A stretch of 64,000 bases of DNA from Frigidibacter mobilis (lineage in GTDB: Bacteria > Pseudomonadota > Alphaproteobacteria > Rhodobacterales > Rhodobacteraceae), in the NCBI RefSeq assembly GCF_001620265.1, contig NZ_CP012661.1, forward strand, positions 4,674,299-4,738,298, in the 5' to 3' direction. A model generated the notes under the pieces. That model saw only the letters and a program-made list of their open reading frames with translations. It did no database searches and was not told the origin of the DNA. Both the position numbers and the translations under genes were made by a program. How positions within the stretch are numbered: the first letter of the stretch is position 1; each line of letters opens with the position of its first letter. This document shows positions 7,593-17,172 of this stretch, piece after piece.

Positions 7593-9503
7593 TCAGAAGC
7601 GGATGCGGAAGCGGGCAAAGCCGTTCTCGCCCGGGCCGGCGGCCTCGATGCGCGGGTCGCTGACATAGGCCAGATGATCGCCGGCGCGGGGGCTGCTGTC
7701 GAACAGGGCGCTGGTTCCGGCGGGTGCGGTTAGCCGCCAGGTGCCGCCGACGCGGGGGCAGATAGTGCCCTGCCGGGTGATGTAGCGCAGAAGTACGTCG
7801 CGGTTGGTATTGCGGCCCTCATAGATGATGCGGTCGGCGCCGGTGCCGCGAAAGCCGCCGCCGCCGCCGGCGCGGTAGCTGTTGGTGGCGATGACAAAGG
7901 CCTGATCGGGGCGCACGGGCAGGCCGGCCTGGCACAGGTTGCGGATGCGGCGGGCGTCGGGATCGCGCAGATTTCCGCGCTCGTCAAAGCGGGCGGGCTG
8001 GGTCGGGTCGATTTCGTAGCTCAGGCCGGCGATCATGTCGAAATTGTAGCTTGGAAAGTCGGGGTCCAGCAGCGGCTGGTCGGTCTCGCCCGGCTGCAAT
8101 TGCCGGAACAGGCCTGCCGCGCGTTCCAGCCAGTCGGCCAGATCGGCGCCTGTCACCCGCACGGCGCGGATGGTATTGGGGAAAACGTAGAGGTCGGCCA
8201 CATTGCGCAGGGCGAGGCCGCCCGCCGGTACCTCGGTGAAATGGCCGGGGCCGGCGCGGCCGCCGGCACGGAACGGGGCAGCCGCGGACAGCAGCGGCAG
8301 GGCCTGCCATTCGGTGCCCTCCAGCGCCTGCTCGACGTGCCAGCGCTGCGCAGCGCAGACCAGTTGCAGCGCCGGATCATCCGCGACCAGCGCGAAGTAG
8401 CTGTTGAGGGGCCGCGAGCTGTGCCCCACCGGCCGCCGGACATAGGCGAGCGTTGCCGTGTGCTCTGCCTGTGCTGCCTCGAGCACCGGGGAGTTGCCCT
8501 GCGCAGCAGGCGCGGGATTCGCGGCCTGCGCCGGCTTGGTGACCGGCCGCGCCTCGACGGCAAAGTCCAGCACGCGCCAACCCGTCTCGTTCCGTTCCAG
8601 CAGCAGGTCGATCAGGCCCAGATGCGAGCCCCAGAACCCCGCCATCACCGCGGGTTTGCCGGCCAATGTGCCCCGTTCGGCATCGACATCGGCCAGCCCG
8701 GCGAAGGTCGGCGAGGGGAAGACGAGATGGCTGTGCCCGGTCATCACCGCGTCGACGCCGGGCAGCCGCGCAAGCGGCACCGAGGCGTTCTCCATGCCCG
8801 GGGCCCAGTCGGATGCGCCGATGCCGGAATGGTTGAGCGCCAGGACCAGATCGCAGCCCTCGGCCCGCATCTTCGGAACCCAGGACTGCGCCGCGGTCAC
8901 GATGTCGCGCATGGCCACGCGGCCGTTCAGCACATGAGAATCCCAGGTCAGGATCTGCGGCGGCGCGAAGCCGATCACGCCGACGCGGATCGGGTGGGCG
9001 GCCCCGGTGCCGTCGGTCAGCATGCGCTCCAGGATGACATAGGGTGGCAGCAGGGTTTCGTCATCCGTGGGGCTGTCGCCCAACCGGGTTGCCACATTCG
9101 CCGAGACGACGGGAAAGGCTGCGCCGGCAAGCGCATTGGCCAGGAAGTCCAGCCCGTAGTTGAATTCGTGATTGCCGAGGGTTCCGGCATCATAGCCGAC
9201 TGCGTTCATCGCCGAAATGATCGGATGGGCATCGCCGGGGTTCATTCCTCGCTCATAGGCGATGTAATCGCCCATCGGATTGCCCTGCAGGAAATCGCCA
9301 TTATCGAACAGCAGGGCATTCGCCGCCTCGGCCCGGCACTTTTCGACCACGCCGGCGGTGCGGGCAAGGCCTACCGACTCCGAGGCATGGTCGCCGTAAT
9401 AGTCATAGGGAAAGACATGGACATGAAGGTCGGTCGTTTCCATGAGCCGGAGATGCGCCTGATTTTGGGCAGCGCGTGCAGAGAAAGGATGCAGCTTCGT
9501 CAA
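7593..9503 (-). CDS. cpdB: CpdB-like 2',3'-cyclic-nucleotide phosphodiesterase/3'-nucleotidase
   Basis: Metallophosphoesterase of 636 residues. The N-terminal calcineurin-like domain shows TTDLHVHVFPYDYYGD, FDNGDFLQG, LGNHEFNYGLDFL and MTGHSHLVFPSP, which carry the two-metal ligands. The C-terminal 5'-nucleotidase substrate domain includes IATNSYRAGGGGGFRG. It hydrolyses 2',3'-cyclic nucleotides and 3'-nucleotides in characterised homologues. The E. coli enzyme is periplasmic, but here there is no signal peptide: the TTG start at 9503 is only about 20 residues before the metal-binding core. Either the true start differs or this version is cytoplasmic. The divergent neighbour is nudC. Confidence 0.85.
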   Translation of the reverse strand: MTKLHPFSARAAQNQAHLRLMETTDLHVHVFPYDYYGDHASESVGLARTAGVVEKCRAEAANALLFDNGDFLQGNPMGDYIAYERGMNPGDAHPIISAMNAVGYDAGTLGNHEFNYGLDFLANALAGAAFPVVSANVATRLGDSPTDDETLLPPYVILERMLTDGTGAAHPIRVGVIGFAPPQILTWDSHVLNGRVAMRDIVTAAQSWVPKMRAEGCDLVLALNHSGIGASDWAPGMENASVPLARLPGVDAVMTGHSHLVFPSPTFAGLADVDAERGTLAGKPAVMAGFWGSHLGLIDLLLERNETGWRVLDFAVEARPVTKPAQAANPAPAAQGNSPVLEAAQAEHTATLAYVRRPVGHSSRPLNSYFALVADDPALQLVCAAQRWHVEQALEGTEWQALPLLSAAAPFRAGGRAGPGHFTEVPAGGLALRNVADLYVFPNTIRAVRVTGADLADWLERAAGLFRQLQPGETDQPLLDPDFPSYNFDMIAGLSYEIDPTQPARFDERGNLRDPDARRIRNLCQAGLPVRPDQAFVIATNSYRAGGGGGFRGTGADRIIYEGRNTNRDVLLRYITRQGTICPRVGGTWRLTAPAGTSALFDSSPRAGDHLAYVSDPRIEAAGPGENGFARFRIRF

Positions 9504-9773
9504 TTATGCGCCCCGGCCGCGGCCCCGGCCGTCGGCGGAGGCTCATGTCGATATTCTGTCGTATCTGTAGCCTCTGCCTGTCCTGCGCGCCAGCAATGGC
9601 ACCGACAAGCTGTGACGGACCCTAACGCGCAGCTGATTCGACGGAAAGCCCAACGCTATGTCACAAGACGTTTTCGCCCGTTGGTTGTATTCCGGCCACG
9701 GCGCCCTTGGCCGCCCGATTGCGCGGCCGAAGCCAGCGTGGCAGAGCTTGTGGCGGCAAGAGCGGAGTCGAGG
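9504..9773. other. Divergent intergenic region between cpdB and nudC, no gene seen
   Basis: This 270-base stretch must hold the promoters of both flanking genes. Short frames occur on both strands but none has a ribosome site with a protein-like sequence. I see no clear operator. Confidence 0.35.
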
Positions 9774-10745
9774 ATGCGACAGGACGAGCGGGATCTGGCC
9801 TTCGCGGGCGGTGGGTTGGACCGGGCCGCGCATCTGCGCGGGGATGCGGGTGCGCTGGCGGCGCTGATGGCAGATCCGCGGGCGCGGGTGCTGCCGTTCT
9901 GGCGCGGCAGGCCGTTGCTGGCCGATGCGGGGGAGGGCGGGCGGCGTCTGGGGCTGCTGGCGCCGGGCCATCCGGTTCTGGCCGGGGCCGGGGCGCCGCT
10001 GCTGCTGGGGCTGGCGGCTGGCGCCGCGCGGCTGGCGGTGGACCTTTCAGGCTGGGAGCCGGTGGGAGAGGTCGCGCTGCCCGGCAGCTTTTTCGACCCC
10101 ACCGAGCAGCGCCACCCGGATCTGCCGGACGATCACCGATTTGCCGAACTGCGCGGCGTGATGCTGGCACTGGACCCGTTGGAGGCGGAGCTGGCGGCGA
10201 CGGGGCGGTCTTTGCTGGCTTGGCACGGCACGCACGGGTTCTGTTCCGCCTGCGGGGCGGCATCCGAGGTGGCGAAGGCCGGGTGGCAGCGCAACTGCGC
10301 GGCCTGCGGCGCCCAGCATTTCCCGCGCACCGACCCGGTGGTCATCATGCTGGTCACACGCGGGAACCGCACGTTGATCGGGCGCAGCCCCGGCTGGCCC
10401 GAGGGGATGTATTCGTGCCTTGCCGGCTTCATGGAGCCGGGTGAGACGCTGGAGGCCGCGGTGCGCCGCGAGGTAGCTGAGGAGACCGGGGTGGAGGTCG
10501 GGGCGGTGCGCTTTGTCGCCAGCCAGCCTTGGCCCTTCCCGTCATCGTTGATGCTGGGGTGCCGGGGCGAGGCGCTGACCGAGGAACTGGTGCTGGACCC
10601 GGTCGAGATCGAGGATGCGCTCTGGCTGACGCGCGAGGAGATGGCGGCGGTGTTCGCGGGCGTGCATCCGGTGGTTCGCTCGCCGCGGCGGGGCGCGATT
10701 GCCGCGCATCTTCTGCGCATGTGGCTTGCGGACCGTCTGGATTGA
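9774..10745 (+). CDS. nudC: NAD(H) pyrophosphatase / RNA NAD-decapping Nudix hydrolase
   Basis: Cleaves NADH or NAD-capped RNA to NMN(H) and AMP. The 323-residue product has an N-terminal domain, a four-cysteine zinc site (C157, C160, C175, C178), and the complete Nudix box GFMEPGETLEAAVRREVAEE-TGV at residues 218-240. The NudC-specific SQPWPFPSSLM follows, which distinguishes NADH pyrophosphatases from other Nudix proteins. The start at 9774 has GGAG upstream and gives the size usual for alphaproteobacterial NudC. The frame stays open far upstream, but that part is antisense to cpdB and not coding. Confidence 0.93.
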   Translation: MRQDERDLAFAGGGLDRAAHLRGDAGALAALMADPRARVLPFWRGRPLLADAGEGGRRLGLLAPGHPVLAGAGAPLLLGLAAGAARLAVDLSGWEPVGEVALPGSFFDPTEQRHPDLPDDHRFAELRGVMLALDPLEAELAATGRSLLAWHGTHGFCSACGAASEVAKAGWQRNCAACGAQHFPRTDPVVIMLVTRGNRTLIGRSPGWPEGMYSCLAGFMEPGETLEAAVRREVAEETGVEVGAVRFVASQPWPFPSSLMLGCRGEALTEELVLDPVEIEDALWLTREEMAAVFAGVHPVVRSPRRGAIAAHLLRMWLADRLD

Positions 10746-10779
10746 CGCCAGAAATGTTCGGAACCTCGAAGGGACAGGC

Positions 10780-11250
10780 ATGAAATTCTCGACCAAGGAA
10801 GACATCGAGGCGCCGGTGGCTTTTGTCTTCGCGGAACTGTCCGATTTCGACGGGTTCGAGCGTGCCGCGATGCGGCGCGGTGCCACGATCAAGCGGCTTG
10901 ACCGGCGCACCGAGCCCGTGGCGGGCATGTCCTGGGCGCTGGAGTTCCGCTGGCGCGGGCGCGAGCGGAAGATGGTCACCGACATGACGGCCTATGATCC
11001 ACCGCAGGCAATGGCCTTCCTGGCGGAATCGGCCGGATTCGAGATGGTGCTGGAGCTGAGCTTCCTAGAAATGTCGCGCCGCCGCACGCGGCTGGCGGTG
11101 GAGCTGCAGATTAAGCCGCGCACGCTGGCCTCGCGGATCATGCTGCAATCGCTGAAGCTGGGGAAGGCCAAGCTGTCGCGGAAATTCGCGGCGCGGGTGC
11201 GGATGGCGGCAGACGAGATCGAGGCGCGGCATCTCAAGCAACAGTCCTGA
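10780..11250 (+). CDS. SRPBCC-family protein
   Basis: 156 residues with the START/Bet v1-like lipid-pocket layout: N-terminal MKFSTKEDIEAPVAFVFAELSDFDGFERAAMRRG, central strands with EFRWRGRERKM, and a long C-terminal helix (RKFAARVRMAADEIEARHL). Such proteins bind hydrophobic ligands or act in membrane lipid handling, but the ligand cannot be deduced. A GGGACAG site precedes the ATG. It starts 34 bases after nudC, so the two are probably co-transcribed. Confidence 0.75.
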   Translation: MKFSTKEDIEAPVAFVFAELSDFDGFERAAMRRGATIKRLDRRTEPVAGMSWALEFRWRGRERKMVTDMTAYDPPQAMAFLAESAGFEMVLELSFLEMSRRRTRLAVELQIKPRTLASRIMLQSLKLGKAKLSRKFAARVRMAADEIEARHLKQQS

Positions 11251-11289
11251 TGGCGGCCGTGGAGGCTATCTGTCCGCAGGAACGTAAGA

Positions 11290-11350
11290 GGGCGGGGGGC
11301 TGTTGGCCCCCGCGCCCCCCGAGGATATTTAGGTCAGCAAGAAGCGGAAG
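11290..11350. repeat. Dispersed extragenic palindromic repeat, copy B
   Basis: GGGGGGC-TGTTG-GCCCCC hairpin, then a C-run, GAGGATATTT and GGTCAGCAAGAAG. It matches copy A (4056-4110) in structure and in 24 of the last 30 bases. It lies between two convergent genes (SRPBCC and pheA), oriented relative to pheA as copy A is to the ABC permease, so both copies sit at 3' ends. Confidence 0.65.
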
Positions 11351-11368
11351 ACGCGCGTGCGCTGTGGA

Positions 11369-12226
11369 TCAGCGCCGCCGCGGGTCTGCCGGATAGACGC
11401 CAAGCAGCGCCATCGACGAGGTGAAGTAGCGCAGCTCTTCCAATGCGAGTTGCACGTTGCGGTCGTCGGGGTGGCCCTCGATATCGGCGTAGAACTGGGT
11501 GGCGGTGAAATTGCCGTCGACCATGTAGCTTTCCAGCTTGGTCATGTTCACGCCGTTGGTCGCAAACCCGCCCATCGCCTTGTAAAGCGCGGCCGGGAGG
11601 TTGCGGACGCGGAACACGAAGGTGGTCATCATCGGGCCGGTGCCGCGGCGCTTGAGATCGGGTTCGCGCGACATCACCAGGAAGCGGGTGGTGTTGTTCT
11701 GCCGGTCCTCGATATGACGGGCCAGCACGTCGAGCCCGTAGATCTCCCCTGCCAGCTCCGAGGCGAGGGCGGCGGTGCGCGGATCGCCGGCATCAGCGAC
11801 CTGGCGGGCCGATCCTGCGGTGTCGGCGCCAGTGATGGCGTGCAGGTTGTGCTCGCGCAGGAAGCCGCGGCACTGGCCCAGCAGCACGGTATGGCTCATC
11901 GCGTTCTCGATCTGAGACAGCGGGGTGCCGGGAACCGCCAGCAGGTTGATATGCACCCGGACGAAGGCTTCCTCGACGATGTGCAGCCCGCTTTCGGGCA
12001 GCAGCTGGTGGATGTCGGCGACGCGGCCATAGGTCGAATTTTCCACCGGCAGCATCGCCAGATCGGCCTCGCCCTTGCGCACGGCCTCGATGGCATCCTC
12101 GAAGGTGCGGCAGGGCAGCGCCTCCATATTGGGGCGGGCTTCGCGGCAGGCCTGGTGCGAATAGGCGCCCGGTTCGCCCTGAAAGGCGATGCGGCCCTGG
12201 ATCTGCGAGGCATGGGCAGTGGGCAT
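11369..12226 (-). CDS. pheA: Prephenate dehydratase
   Basis: Converts prephenate to phenylpyruvate in phenylalanine synthesis. The 285-residue protein has the PDT catalytic domain (IAFQGEPGAYSHQAC at residue 13, VENSTYGRV, and the catalytic-region motif NNTTRFLVM). A C-terminal ACT domain (TTFVFRVRNLPAALYKAMGGFATNGVNMTKLESYM) allows phenylalanine feedback. There is no chorismate mutase domain, as usual in alphaproteobacteria. The ATG at 12226 has AGGAG 6 bases upstream; an upstream ATG at 12289 lacks this. Confidence 0.94.
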   Translation of the reverse strand: MPTAHASQIQGRIAFQGEPGAYSHQACREARPNMEALPCRTFEDAIEAVRKGEADLAMLPVENSTYGRVADIHQLLPESGLHIVEEAFVRVHINLLAVPGTPLSQIENAMSHTVLLGQCRGFLREHNLHAITGADTAGSARQVADAGDPRTAALASELAGEIYGLDVLARHIEDRQNNTTRFLVMSREPDLKRRGTGPMMTTFVFRVRNLPAALYKAMGGFATNGVNMTKLESYMVDGNFTATQFYADIEGHPDDRNVQLALEELRYFTSSMALLGVYPADPRRR

Positions 12227-12296
12227 CGGCGGCTCCTTCTTCCGTCGCCCCACGGTCACAGGGCCGGGAGGGGCATGTCGAGGCGACAACTAAACC

Positions 12297-12326
12297 TTGA
12301 AAACCGGCAAGGGAAGCGGATACATA
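12297..12326 (+). promoter_or_regulatory. Candidate promoter of the cytochrome c gene
   Basis: TTGAAA (12297-12302) and TACATA (12321-12326) are spaced by 18 bases in the pheA/cytochrome divergent gap, 33 bases before the ATG. Consensus match only. Confidence 0.45.
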
Positions 12327-12358
12327 CCCCGAGCGAATAGCCAGCACCGAGGCCCGAC

Positions 12359-12889
12359 ATGTTCGACACGATGACTCTGACCAAGGCCGGCGGCGCGCTG
12401 TGCGGCTCTCTGCTGATCCTGCTGCTGGGCAACTGGGCAGCGGAAGGCCTGTATCATACCGGCCCGTCCGGGCATGGCGCCGAGGGCGAACGGGCCCAGG
12501 CCTATGTCATCGACACCGGCGCCGATGACGCCGCGGGCGAGCAAGTGGCCGAGGCCGGCCCCTCCTTCGCCGAGGTCTATGCCGCTGCCGATGCTGCCGC
12601 AGGTGAGCGGGTGTTCGGCAAGTGCAAGGCCTGCCACAAGATCGATGGCGCCAATGGCGTTGGCCCGCATCTGGATGGCGTCGTCGGCCGCGAGATCGCC
12701 GGGGTCGAGGGTTTCGCCTATTCCAACGCGCTGATCGGGCTGGAAGGCGACTGGACGCCCGAGCACATGGAAGCCTTCCTGGCCAACCCAAAGGGCTATG
12801 CCCCCGGAACCAAGATGAGCTTTGCCGGCCTGCCCAAGGTGGAAGAGCGCGCCAACGTGATTGCCTATCTGGCGACCATCGGCGGCTGA
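12359..12889 (+). CDS. Membrane-anchored cytochrome c (CycM / cytochrome c552 / cy type)
   Basis: Carries electrons from the bc1 complex to terminal oxidases (and to reaction centres in phototrophs). The 176-residue protein begins with an uncleaved anchor ([22 protein letters not shown]). A flexible Ala/Glu-rich linker to about residue 80 precedes a class I cytochrome domain with heme motif CKACH (C89, C92, H93) and the axial methionine in [10 protein letters not shown]. This anchor-linker-heme plan is that of Rhodobacter cytochrome cy and Paracoccus c552. It is monocistronic with its own terminator. Confidence 0.9.
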   Translation: MFDTMTLTKAGGALCGSLLILLLGNWAAEGLYHTGPSGHGAEGERAQAYVIDTGADDAAGEQVAEAGPSFAEVYAAADAAAGERVFGKCKACHKIDGANGVGPHLDGVVGREIAGVEGFAYSNALIGLEGDWTPEHMEAFLANPKGYAPGTKMSFAGLPKVEERANVIAYLATIGG

Positions 12890-12912
12890 TCGGCCCTGCA
12901 GATCCAGGTTTG

Positions 12913-12944
12913 AAGGCCGCCCCGGCACCGGAGGCGGCCTTTTT
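12913..12944 (+). terminator. Intrinsic terminator after the cytochrome gene
   Basis: AAGGCCGCC and GGCGGCCTT form a 9-bp stem with an 11-base loop, followed by TTTTT. It lies 24 bases past the stop. Confidence 0.88.
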
Positions 12945-12978
12945 CGTGGCCGATGCAGCCGCCTCACGCAATCGCAAC

Positions 12979-13007
12979 TTGAAGCCTGCACAGCGCGCGC
13001 CTTAGCT
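12979..13007 (+). promoter_or_regulatory. Candidate promoter of the yej operon
   Basis: TTGAAG (12979-12984) and TTAGCT (13002-13007) with a 17-base spacer, 53 bases upstream of the yejA ATG. The -10 match is weak. Confidence 0.3.
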
Positions 13008-13059
13008 TCGGGGAGCGGAAAAGGCAGACCGCCCAAGGCGGCACAACAAGGGTGAACGG

Positions 13060-14958
13060 ATGATGGCAGCGGGTATCGGCGGGCACGAAGCGGGACAGGG
13101 GCGGGCCGTCATCCGTCTGGCGGGCGCGCTGCTGCTGGGGGCGCTGGCAGCCTGGGCCGGGATGGCCCGCGCGCAGGAGACGGCACCCGCGACCATCATC
13201 GCGCATGGGGTATCGACCTTCGGCGACCTGAAATATCCGGCCGATTTTCCGCATCTGGACTATGTGAACCCCGAGGCGCCCAAGGGCGGCGAAATCTCGG
13301 AGTGGACGATGGGAGGGTTTGACAGCTTCAACCCCTACACGATCAAGGGCCGGGCGGCGGCGCTGTCCTCGGCCGTGCACGAATCGCTGCTGACCAGCAC
13401 CGCGGACGAGATCGGCTCTGCCTATTGCCTGCTGTGCGAGACGCTGGAATATCCCGAGGATCGCAGCTGGGTGATCTTCACGCTGCGCCCCGAGGCGAAA
13501 TTCTCGGATGGCACGCCGGTCACGGCCGAGGATGTGCGGTTCTCGCATGACATTTTGCTGACGCAGGGGCTGAGCAGTTTCCGCGCCGTCATCAGCCAGA
13601 AGATCGAAACGGTCGAGGTGCTGGACGACCGGCGCATCCGCTTCACCTTCAAGCCCGACTATCCCAAGCGTGACCTGCTGCAGGCGGCGGGCGGGTTGCC
13701 GGTGCTGTCGAAGGCGGATTTCGAGGCGAAGGGCCGCAATCTGGCCGAGAGCAGCATGGACCCGTTCGTGGGGTCGGGCCCCTATGTGTTCGACAGCATG
13801 GATGTCGGGCGCCGGGTGGTGTGGAAGCGCAACCCCGACTACTGGGGCAAGGATCTGCCGATCAATATCGGCCGGCACAATTTCGACCGGATCCGCATCG
13901 AGTATTTCGGCGACTATCAGGCGGCGTTCGAGGGGTTCAAGGCCGGCGCCTATACCTTCCGCAACGAGGCGTCGTCGCTGATCTGGGCAACGGGCTACAA
14001 TTTCCCGGCGCTGGAAAAGGGCTGGGTCGTCAAGCGCGAGCTGGAGGATGGCAGCATCGCTAATGGTCAGGCCTTCGTGCTGAACCTGCGGCGCGAGAAA
14101 TTCGCCGATCCGCGGGTGCGCGAGGCCATCGGGCTGATGTTCAACTTCGAATGGTCGAACGCTTCGCTGTTCTATGGTCTCTACGAGCGGGTCGAGAGCT
14201 TCTGGGAGAACAGCGAGCTGGAGGCGACGGGAACGCCCTCGCCCGAGGAACTGGCGCTGCTGGAGCCGCTGGCGGCCGATTTGCCGCCCGGCGTGCTGAC
14301 CGATGAGGCGGTGCGGGCGCCGACCTCGGGTCCGGCGCAGCTGGACAGGGCCAACCTGCGCAAGGCGGCGGCGCTGCTGGACGAGGCGGGCTGGCCCGCG
14401 GGCGCGGACGGGCTGCGGCGCAACGCTGCGGGCGAGGTGCTGCGGGTCGAGATGTTGAACGACAGCCAGACCTTTGACCGGGTGATGAACCCCTATGTCG
14501 AAAACCTGCGCCGGCTGGGCATCGACGCGGTGCTGACCCGGGTGGACGATGCGCAGATGACCAACCGCGAGCGCAACCACGACTTCGACATGATTACCAA
14601 GCATCTGGGGCAGGGCTATGTCCCGGGCGCCGGGCTGCAGCAGTATTTCGGCTCGAATTCCATCGACGATTCGTTCAACGCGATGGGGCTGCAATCCCCG
14701 GCGGTGGACAAGCTGATCGCTACCGTCGAGGCGGCCGACACCCGCGAGGACATGACCGTGGCGGTGCGGGCGCTGGACCGGGTGCTGCGTGCCATGCGCT
14801 TCTGGGTGCCGCAATGGTACAAGGCCGCCCATACCGTCGCCTATTTCGACATGTACGAGCATCCAGATCCGTTGCCGCCCTATGCGCTGGGCGAGATGGA
14901 CTTCTGGTGGTACAACGCCGAAAAGGCCGAAACCCTGAAGGCGGCAGGCGCCTTCTGA
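13060..14958 (+). CDS. yejA: Peptide ABC transporter substrate-binding protein, YejA type
   Basis: Family 5 solute-binding protein, 632 residues, with a signal peptide ending at MARA-QE (about residue 38). The start of the mature protein ([45 protein letters not shown]) is characteristic of YejA. In E. coli YejABEF imports oligopeptides including microcin C; the substrate here is probably peptides but is not proven. The full yejABEF set follows in order, with small gaps or overlaps. Confidence 0.93.
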   Translation: MMAAGIGGHEAGQGRAVIRLAGALLLGALAAWAGMARAQETAPATIIAHGVSTFGDLKYPADFPHLDYVNPEAPKGGEISEWTMGGFDSFNPYTIKGRAAALSSAVHESLLTSTADEIGSAYCLLCETLEYPEDRSWVIFTLRPEAKFSDGTPVTAEDVRFSHDILLTQGLSSFRAVISQKIETVEVLDDRRIRFTFKPDYPKRDLLQAAGGLPVLSKADFEAKGRNLAESSMDPFVGSGPYVFDSMDVGRRVVWKRNPDYWGKDLPINIGRHNFDRIRIEYFGDYQAAFEGFKAGAYTFRNEASSLIWATGYNFPALEKGWVVKRELEDGSIANGQAFVLNLRREKFADPRVREAIGLMFNFEWSNASLFYGLYERVESFWENSELEATGTPSPEELALLEPLAADLPPGVLTDEAVRAPTSGPAQLDRANLRKAAALLDEAGWPAGADGLRRNAAGEVLRVEMLNDSQTFDRVMNPYVENLRRLGIDAVLTRVDDAQMTNRERNHDFDMITKHLGQGYVPGAGLQQYFGSNSIDDSFNAMGLQSPAVDKLIATVEAADTREDMTVAVRALDRVLRAMRFWVPQWYKAAHTVAYFDMYEHPDPLPPYALGEMDFWWYNAEKAETLKAAGAF

Positions 14959-14986
14959 GGGGCCAGACAAGGGGCAGGTTCAGAGC

Positions 14987-16069
14987 ATGGGCGCCTATAT
15001 CCTGCGGCGGTTGCTGCTGATGATCCCGACGCTGATCGGGATCATGGTCATCAACTTTGCGCTGACCCAGTTCGTACCCGGCGGCCCCATCGAACAGGTT
15101 CTGGCCCGGATCGAGGGCGAGGGCGACGTGTTCCGCAACATCTCGGGCGGGGGCGATGCCGGGCAGATGCAGGCGGTGGGCGCCGAGCGTTATGCGGGCG
15201 CGCGCGGGTTGCCTCCCGAGTTCATCAACGAGCTGGAAAGGCAGTTCGGCTTTGACAAGCCCCCCCTGGAACGGTTCCTGACGATGATGGGCGGTTATCT
15301 GCGGTTCGATTTCGGGCAGAGCTATTTCCGCTCCATCTCGGTCGTGGATCTGGTGATCGAGAAGATGCCGGTGTCGATCACGCTGGGGCTGTGGTCGACG
15401 CTGATCGCCTATCTGATCTCCATCCCGCTGGGCATCCGCAAGGCGGTGCGCGATGGCACGGCCTTCGACACCTGGACCTCGGGCGCGATCATCGTGGCCT
15501 ATGCGATCCCGGGATTCCTGTTCGCGGTGCTGCTGATCGTGCTGTTCGCGGGGGGCAGCTACTGGCGGATCTTCCCGCTGCGGGGCCTGACCTCGGACAA
15601 CTTTGAAAGCCTGTCGCTGATCGGCAAGGCGCTCGACTACCTGTGGCACATCGCGTTGCCGGTGCTATCGACCACCATCGCCAGCTTTGCCACGCTGACC
15701 CTGCTGACCAAGAACAGCTTCCTCGATGAGATCAACAAGCAATATGTGATGACCGCCCGCGCCAAGGGGCTGACCGAAGGCCGGGTGCTCTATGGCCATG
15801 TGTTCCGCAATGCCATGCTGATCGTGATCGCGGGGTTTCCGGGGCTGTTCCTGGGGGTGTTCTTCGGATCATCCTTGCTGATCGAGACGATCTTCTCGCT
15901 CGATGGCCTCGGCCGGCTGGGATACGAGGCGGCGGTGGCGCGGGATTATCCGGTGGTGTTCGGCACGCTTTACGTCTTCGGGCTGGTGGGGCTGCTGGTC
16001 GGGATCTTGTCGGACCTGATGTATGTGTTCGTCGATCCGCGCATCGACTTTGAACGGAGGGCCGGCTGA
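14987..16069 (+). CDS. yejB: Peptide ABC transporter permease, YejB type
   Basis: 360-residue inner-membrane permease. A membrane segment at residues 7-29 ([23 protein letters not shown]) precedes a long periplasmic insert typical of YejB, then the transport domain with the EAA loop ([23 protein letters not shown]). It is 28 bases after yejA, and its stop overlaps the yejE ATG by one base (TGATG). Confidence 0.93.
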   Translation: MGAYILRRLLLMIPTLIGIMVINFALTQFVPGGPIEQVLARIEGEGDVFRNISGGGDAGQMQAVGAERYAGARGLPPEFINELERQFGFDKPPLERFLTMMGGYLRFDFGQSYFRSISVVDLVIEKMPVSITLGLWSTLIAYLISIPLGIRKAVRDGTAFDTWTSGAIIVAYAIPGFLFAVLLIVLFAGGSYWRIFPLRGLTSDNFESLSLIGKALDYLWHIALPVLSTTIASFATLTLLTKNSFLDEINKQYVMTARAKGLTEGRVLYGHVFRNAMLIVIAGFPGLFLGVFFGSSLLIETIFSLDGLGRLGYEAAVARDYPVVFGTLYVFGLVGLLVGILSDLMYVFVDPRIDFERRAG

Positions 16070-17172
16070 TGGCCCTCTCGCCGCTGAACGCCCGGCGCTG
16101 GCGCAACTTCAAGGCCAACCGCCGCTCCTTCTGGTCGCTGTGGATCTTCCTGGTGCTGTTTGGCCTGTCGCTGGTGGCCGAGTTCATCGCCAACGACAAA
16201 CCCATCGTGCTGAGCTACCGGGGCGAGACCTATTTCCCGATCTACCGCTTCTATCCCGAAACCGAGTTCGGCGGCGATTTCCGCACCGAGGCGATCTATT
16301 CCGACCCCGCCGTGCAATGCCTGATAAAGACCGGCGGGCTGCAGGAGTGCTGGGACGATCCGGCCGCGACGCTGGAGGATGCCGCCGATGGCGATGTCGC
16401 GGGGCAGGCGGTGGAGGCGGGCTGGATGGTCTGGCCGATCATCCCCTACAGCTACAACACCATCAACAATGTCGGCAACGCGCCCTCGGCCCCCGATGCT
16501 AAGCACTGGCTGGGCACCGATGACACCGCGCGCGACGTGCTGGCGCGGGTGATCTACGGGTTCCGGCTGTCGATCCTGTTCACGCTGATCGTCACCGGCG
16601 CCTCTGCCGTCATCGGCATCGCGGCGGGGGCGGTGCAGGGCTATTTCGGCGGCTGGGTGGACCTGATCTTCCAGCGGGTGCTGGAGATCTGGAGCTCGAC
16701 CCCCTCGCTCTATGTCATCATCATCCTGTTCGCGATTCTGGGGCGCAGCTTCGGGCTCCTGGTGTTCGTGTCGATCCTGTTCGGCTGGCCGGCGCTGGTG
16801 GGCGTGGTGCGGGCGGAATTCCTGCGGGCGCGCAACTTCGAATATGTGCGCGCTGCGCGGGCGCTGGGGGTGCGCGACCGCACCATCATGTTCCGCCACA
16901 TCCTGCCCAACGCGATGGTGGCGACGCTGACCATGCTGCCCTTCCTGGTGACGGCCAATATCGGCGGGCTGGCGGCGCTGGACTTCCTGGGCTACGGGCT
17001 GCCGGCCTCGCTTCCCTCGCTGGGGGAGCTGTCCTTGCAGGGCAAGTCGAACCTGCACGCGCCCTGGCTGGGTTTCTCGGCCTTCTTCACCTTCGCCATC
17101 ATGCTGTCGCTGCTGGTGTTCATCTTCGAGGGCGTCCGCGACGCCTTTGACCCGCGAAAGACCTTTGCATGA
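16069..17172 (+). CDS. yejE: Peptide ABC transporter permease, YejE type
   Basis: 367 residues. The N-terminal extension and periplasmic insert (LSYRGETYFPIYRFYPETEFGGDF) are specific to YejE. The C-terminal permease domain carries LGTDDTARDVLARVIYGFR and the EAA loop AARALGVRDRTIMFRHILPNAM. It pairs with YejB to form the channel. The start overlaps the yejB stop, and the end overlaps the yejF ATG by 4 bases. Confidence 0.93.
   Translation: MALSPLNARRWRNFKANRRSFWSLWIFLVLFGLSLVAEFIANDKPIVLSYRGETYFPIYRFYPETEFGGDFRTEAIYSDPAVQCLIKTGGLQECWDDPAATLEDAADGDVAGQAVEAGWMVWPIIPYSYNTINNVGNAPSAPDAKHWLGTDDTARDVLARVIYGFRLSILFTLIVTGASAVIGIAAGAVQGYFGGWVDLIFQRVLEIWSSTPSLYVIIILFAILGRSFGLLVFVSILFGWPALVGVVRAEFLRARNFEYVRAARALGVRDRTIMFRHILPNAMVATLTMLPFLVTANIGGLAALDFLGYGLPASLPSLGELSLQGKSNLHAPWLGFSAFFTFAIMLSLLVFIFEGVRDAFDPRKTFA

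Noticed and set aside
8100..9773. Long open reading frame running in frame into nudC from the left
   Set aside because: It is antisense to the cpdB-like gene and low in protein-like composition; NudC homology and a ribosome site start at 9774. Long antisense frames are expected in DNA this GC-rich.
12964..14970. 668-codon open frame on the minus strand
   Set aside because: Antisense to yejA; composition is His/Arg/Gln-rich and matches no family.
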